NCBI GenBank assembly: GCA_003284265.1
Contig: QBVV01000016.1
Coordinates: 1 to 45,023, forward strand
Direction: 5' to 3'
Length of the DNA stretch: 45,023 bases
DNA from: SAR116 cluster bacterium AG-313-A07
GTDB lineage: Bacteria > Pseudomonadota > Alphaproteobacteria > Thalassobaculales > Thalassobaculaceae
Positions within the stretch are counted from its first letter, which is position 1. Each line of letters begins with the position of its first letter. Of the stretch, positions 42,570 to 45,023 are shown piece after piece. The notes below the pieces were generated by a model. That model did no database searches. It was given only the letters and a program-made list of their open reading frames with translations, and was not told the origin of the DNA. The position numbers were made by a program, and so were the translations under genes.

Positions 42570-43511
42570 TTAATTACCTCCTATCAATCGGGCCTTCAGC
42601 CGCTTAGCGAGTCCTACTAATCCCTCGGGCAAGACCAGTACAATAATCAAAAGGATTACTCCAAGCACCGTTGGCCAATACTCTGTATACTCATTTGAAA
42701 ACCGTTCAAGAAGATATAAAGCAGCTGCTCCTATAGCAGGCCCAAAGAACGAATACATTCCTCCAAGTAGCGTCATGATAAGTACCTGCGCTGACTCTGC
42801 CCAGAAAGCCGACTCTGTATATACACCTCGGTTATACATGGCAAAAATCGCCCCTGCCACACCAGCAAAAGTACCCGCAATAACAAAGGCAATCCCTCGC
42901 ATCAGCCTTGTATTCACACCGATAAAGCCAGCCCGCGTGAGATTCTCTCTCACCGCGATTAAACTTTGCCCAAATGCCGAATGGCAGATAAGCCATAGGA
43001 TAATGCAACTTGTTGTTACTACTATGAGAGTGAAATAAAAGAATGGAACCCTAGTATCGATAAAGGCTGGAACCGTTACACCCACAAATCCATCATCTCC
43101 ACCTGTTACAGACCGCCACTTGAAAGCTATTGCCCAAACTAGCATTGAAAATGCGAGGGTCAGCATCGCGAAATAGATATCGGTCAATCGAGTGCAAAAA
43201 TACGCGACAAATGCAGCTGCAACTCCAGATAGAACGACCGCTGCAGGAAACGCAAAAATCAACGGCCATCCATACGTTGTTAAGAGAATAGCGTTTGCAT
43301 ATCCACCAATCGCAAAATAGGCAGCATGTCCAAAAGAGACATTACCAGAAAATCCGATTATGACATTAAGGCTTAACGCAAATAACGCATAAACCAGTAT
43401 CTCTGTCGAGAGATCTATTAAATAACGAGATTCTGTGAGTGGGATGCATATTAATAGTAATACTACTATTATACACGTTGCTAGAACGCCCCGCGATATA
43501 TTCCAAGACAT
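42570..43511 (-). CDS. livM: Branched-chain amino acid-type ABC transporter permease LivM
   Basis: A 313-residue inner-membrane permease with about nine to ten helices. LSLNVIIGFSGNVSFGHAAYFAIGGYANA is the LivM signature region (about residues 46-74; the GFSGNVSFGHAA core is characteristic), and GGMYSFFGPAIGAA lies in the cytoplasmic loop that meets the ATPases. It starts 3 bases after livH and ends 3 bases before livG, fitting a tight operon. Confidence 0.95.
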   Translation of the reverse strand: MSWNISRGVLATCIIVVLLLICIPLTESRYLIDLSTEILVYALFALSLNVIIGFSGNVSFGHAAYFAIGGYANAILLTTYGWPLIFAFPAAVVLSGVAAAFVAYFCTRLTDIYFAMLTLAFSMLVWAIAFKWRSVTGGDDGFVGVTVPAFIDTRVPFFYFTLIVVTTSCIILWLICHSAFGQSLIAVRENLTRAGFIGVNTRLMRGIAFVIAGTFAGVAGAIFAMYNRGVYTESAFWAESAQVLIMTLLGGMYSFFGPAIGAAALYLLERFSNEYTEYWPTVLGVILLIIVLVLPEGLVGLAKRLKARLIGGN

Positions 43512-43514
43512 GGC

Positions 43515-44411
43515 TTAATGTCCTTCTTGCTCAGGCTTTCCAAAAAGTCCCCAGGGACGGATTAGAAGAACAGCCATTAACAATAGGAAGGCAAAAACAT
43601 CTTGCCAATTTGGAACAATTACTGATCCAAAATTAAATACAAATCCGTAGATCAACGCTCCCACAAAAGTACCCCATAGGGACCCCAATCCGCCAATTAT
43701 AACGATCACAAAACATTCTACTATTATAGTAGCATCCATTCCTGGGGTTGGGCTGTTGATAGGTGCAGCTAGAGAACCACCAACACCAGCCAACGCCGAA
43801 CCAATCACAAAGATAGTTACATATATTACTGGTACATTAATACCGAGGGCGGATAGCATCTCCATATCCTGTGTAGCGGCTCTAGTGAGACGTCCCCATC
43901 GAGTTCGTTCGATAAGGAACCAAAGTCCCAAAAAAATCAGGGGGCCAACAACACAAAGCATCAGTCTATATGTAGGATAAAACGTGAACCCTAAATTGCT
44001 CGCGCCGCCAAGACCTTCTGGGTAGGACACGCTGAGTTGATCGGTACCCCAAATTATTTTGGCCATGTCTCCCATAATTAAAACAATGGCAAAGGTCAGT
44101 AGCAATTGCAGCAAGTGCTCTTTGTCATACAACCACTGAAACAAACCCCTTTCGACAATTATTGCTATAATGGCCAAACCCGCTGCCGCTGCGATAACAC
44201 CTGTAAAAAATCCCAACTGAAGATCTTTTGAAACGGTATACATTATATAAGCGCCAAACATATAGAATACGCCATGTGCAAAATTTATAACTCGAAGCAC
44301 ACCGAAAATAAGCGACAACCCAGCAGCTATTATGAACAGATTCATGCCCAATGAAATAGAATTGAGCACCTGTATAAACGCAAACGACGGGCTGGACAGA
44401 AGCATGTCCAT
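43515..44411 (-). CDS. livH: Branched-chain amino acid-type ABC transporter permease LivH
   Basis: A 298-residue inner-membrane permease. GLSLIFGVLRVINFAHGVFY (about 32-51) is the LivH signature, and GGLGSLWGTFVGALIYG marks the ATPase-contacting loop. It pairs with LivM to form the channel. The ATG at 44411 (MDMLL) has a second in-frame ATG two codons later. It follows livK after a 78-base gap that holds a hairpin, so reduced read-through relative to livK is likely. Confidence 0.95.
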   Translation of the reverse strand: MDMLLSSPSFAFIQVLNSISLGMNLFIIAAGLSLIFGVLRVINFAHGVFYMFGAYIMYTVSKDLQLGFFTGVIAAAAGLAIIAIIVERGLFQWLYDKEHLLQLLLTFAIVLIMGDMAKIIWGTDQLSVSYPEGLGGASNLGFTFYPTYRLMLCVVGPLIFLGLWFLIERTRWGRLTRAATQDMEMLSALGINVPVIYVTIFVIGSALAGVGGSLAAPINSPTPGMDATIIVECFVIVIIGGLGSLWGTFVGALIYGFVFNFGSVIVPNWQDVFAFLLLMAVLLIRPWGLFGKPEQEGH

Positions 44412-44440
44412 TATAGAGACCCTTCTCTAGTTATAGTTAA

Positions 44441-44465
44441 CATCCCCACCCATTTGGCGGGGATG
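44441..44465 (-). promoter_or_regulatory. livK-livH intergenic hairpin
   Basis: CATCCCC (44441-44447) and GGGGATG (44459-44465) form a 7-bp GC-rich stem, extendable by CC/GG pairs across one mismatch. No U run follows on the minus strand, so it is more like an mRNA-stabilising or attenuating element that lets the binding protein exceed the permeases. The role is inferred from its position 24 bases after the livK stop. Confidence 0.55.
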
Positions 44466-44489
44466 TAATTTGAATGATTTGACTTCAGA

Positions 44490-45023
44490 TCAATCAAGTG
44501 TCGCAGGATACCACGTAACAGGGCTCATCACACGATAATCCACACCACTCTTCTTGACCATCGGACCCCAGAATTGACCTGTGTTGGCTTGGTGAGTCTT
44601 TGGGTCGATCGTTCTGTCGCCGACTGGAGTTTTAATAGTCATTCCTTCCAGAGCACCAGCAAATTTATCTGCGTCCATTGTCCCAGCCTTATTACCTGCG
44701 GCTTCAATAAACTTAACCCCTATGTAAGCCAGTACAGGCCACATGGCAGTCTCTTTTTTACCAGATCTTTTTGCAAGGTCGGCCTGAAACTTCTTGTGTC
44801 CAGGAAACGTATGGTCGTACCAAAGTTCATACGAATTTGAAATAACATTATCTGGGTAATCTTTACCCATTTTCCCAGCGATTTCATGGCTGGCAATTTC
44901 CCCACCGGAAATGTAAGTAACGCGGTCAAAAAGTCCAAACGGTTTTGCTTGTTGCGCGAAGTTAACGAAATGCGAGCCCCATAAACCACTTGTGACTACA
45001 TCACAACCGGAGCCGAGTATTTG
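44490..45023 (-). CDS. livK: ABC transporter substrate-binding protein, branched-chain amino acid type (LivK-like), 5' truncated
   Basis: The C-terminal 177 residues of a periplasmic binding protein; the frame is open to the window end and the start lies outside. ILGSGCDVVTSGLWGSHFVN begins the visible part. The later VLAYIGVKFIEAAGNKAGTMDADKFAGALE (about 105-134) and TPVGDRTIDPKTHQANTG segments are typical of type I LivK-like proteins, which bind the solute and deliver it to LivHM. Ligand identity is not readable from this part. An ATG at 44870 within the frame is internal and not the start. It is the first visible gene of the livKHMGF operon. Confidence 0.93.
   Translation of the reverse strand, partial: QILGSGCDVVTSGLWGSHFVNFAQQAKPFGLFDRVTYISGGEIASHEIAGKMGKDYPDNVISNSYELWYDHTFPGHKKFQADLAKRSGKKETAMWPVLAYIGVKFIEAAGNKAGTMDADKFAGALEGMTIKTPVGDRTIDPKTHQANTGQFWGPMVKKSGVDYRVMSPVTWYPATLD

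Noticed and set aside
44720..44989. 89-aa open frame on - inside the livK region
   Set aside because: It is in a different frame from the clear binding-protein sequence, which reads through the same bases to the window end.

Overview
The window is AT-rich, gene-dense bacterial DNA with genes on both strands. The gene set points to a free-living, probably marine, heterotrophic alphaproteobacterium. The evidence is a fused CysNC sulfate-activation enzyme, a pseudoazurin, a DmdC-type acyl-CoA dehydrogenase, TRAP and branched-chain amino acid ABC transporters, TauD- and PhyH-type dioxygenases, a short flagellin and a DUF3726 protein. This placement is inferred from gene content; no rRNA or tRNA gene was seen. 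No intact mobile element or CRISPR array was found.

Left part (1-9.2 kb): the 3' part of cysNC (+) converges on an amidase, a membrane-anchored cytochrome c and a TPR protein (all -). A 552-base gap follows, with a possible IS21-like end and a palindrome. Next come a PAS-GGDEF-EAL protein overlapped by an unknown membrane protein (+), an SRAP/YedK DNA-repair protein (-), CysQ (+), which would clear the PAP made downstream of CysNC, and a two-domain extradiol-dioxygenase-like protein (-).

Central catabolic part (9.4-25.9 kb): Sua5/TsaC, an FAD-linked hydroxyacid dehydrogenase, a NylB-like serine hydrolase, the DmdC-like dehydrogenase and a D-2-hydroxyacid dehydrogenase run on +. On - lie a hotdog thioesterase, a sugar-acid dehydratase of the IlvD/Edd family, a GNAT protein, and both subunits of a 3-oxoacid CoA-transferase. 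The two subunits are split by a serine-glyoxylate-type aminotransferase on the other strand. A DUF2817 M14-like peptidase (+) converges on an apparent unit DUF6165 - O-antigen ligase-like protein - 3-hydroxyacyl-CoA dehydrogenase (-).

Right-centre (26-34.3 kb): a PhyH dioxygenase with a readable promoter and a palindrome; two adjacent, internally duplicated alpha+beta-barrel-like proteins; two abutting micro-ORFs; a GST; a CPXCG protein; a YciA-like thioesterase; a candidate small RNA; a TauD-like dioxygenase; an orphan flagellin; a YwqK/MORN protein; and a pseudoazurin.

Right part (34.3 kb-end), all on -: an overlapping three-gene unit (atypical M19 dipeptidase-like protein, an unrecognised 575-residue protein, DUF3726), a fatty acid hydroxylase/sterol desaturase-type protein, TRAP permeases DctQM without an adjacent DctP, and livKHMGF, whose livK runs off the end. 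The three-gene unit and the duplicated-barrel pair are the best candidates for undescribed biology.
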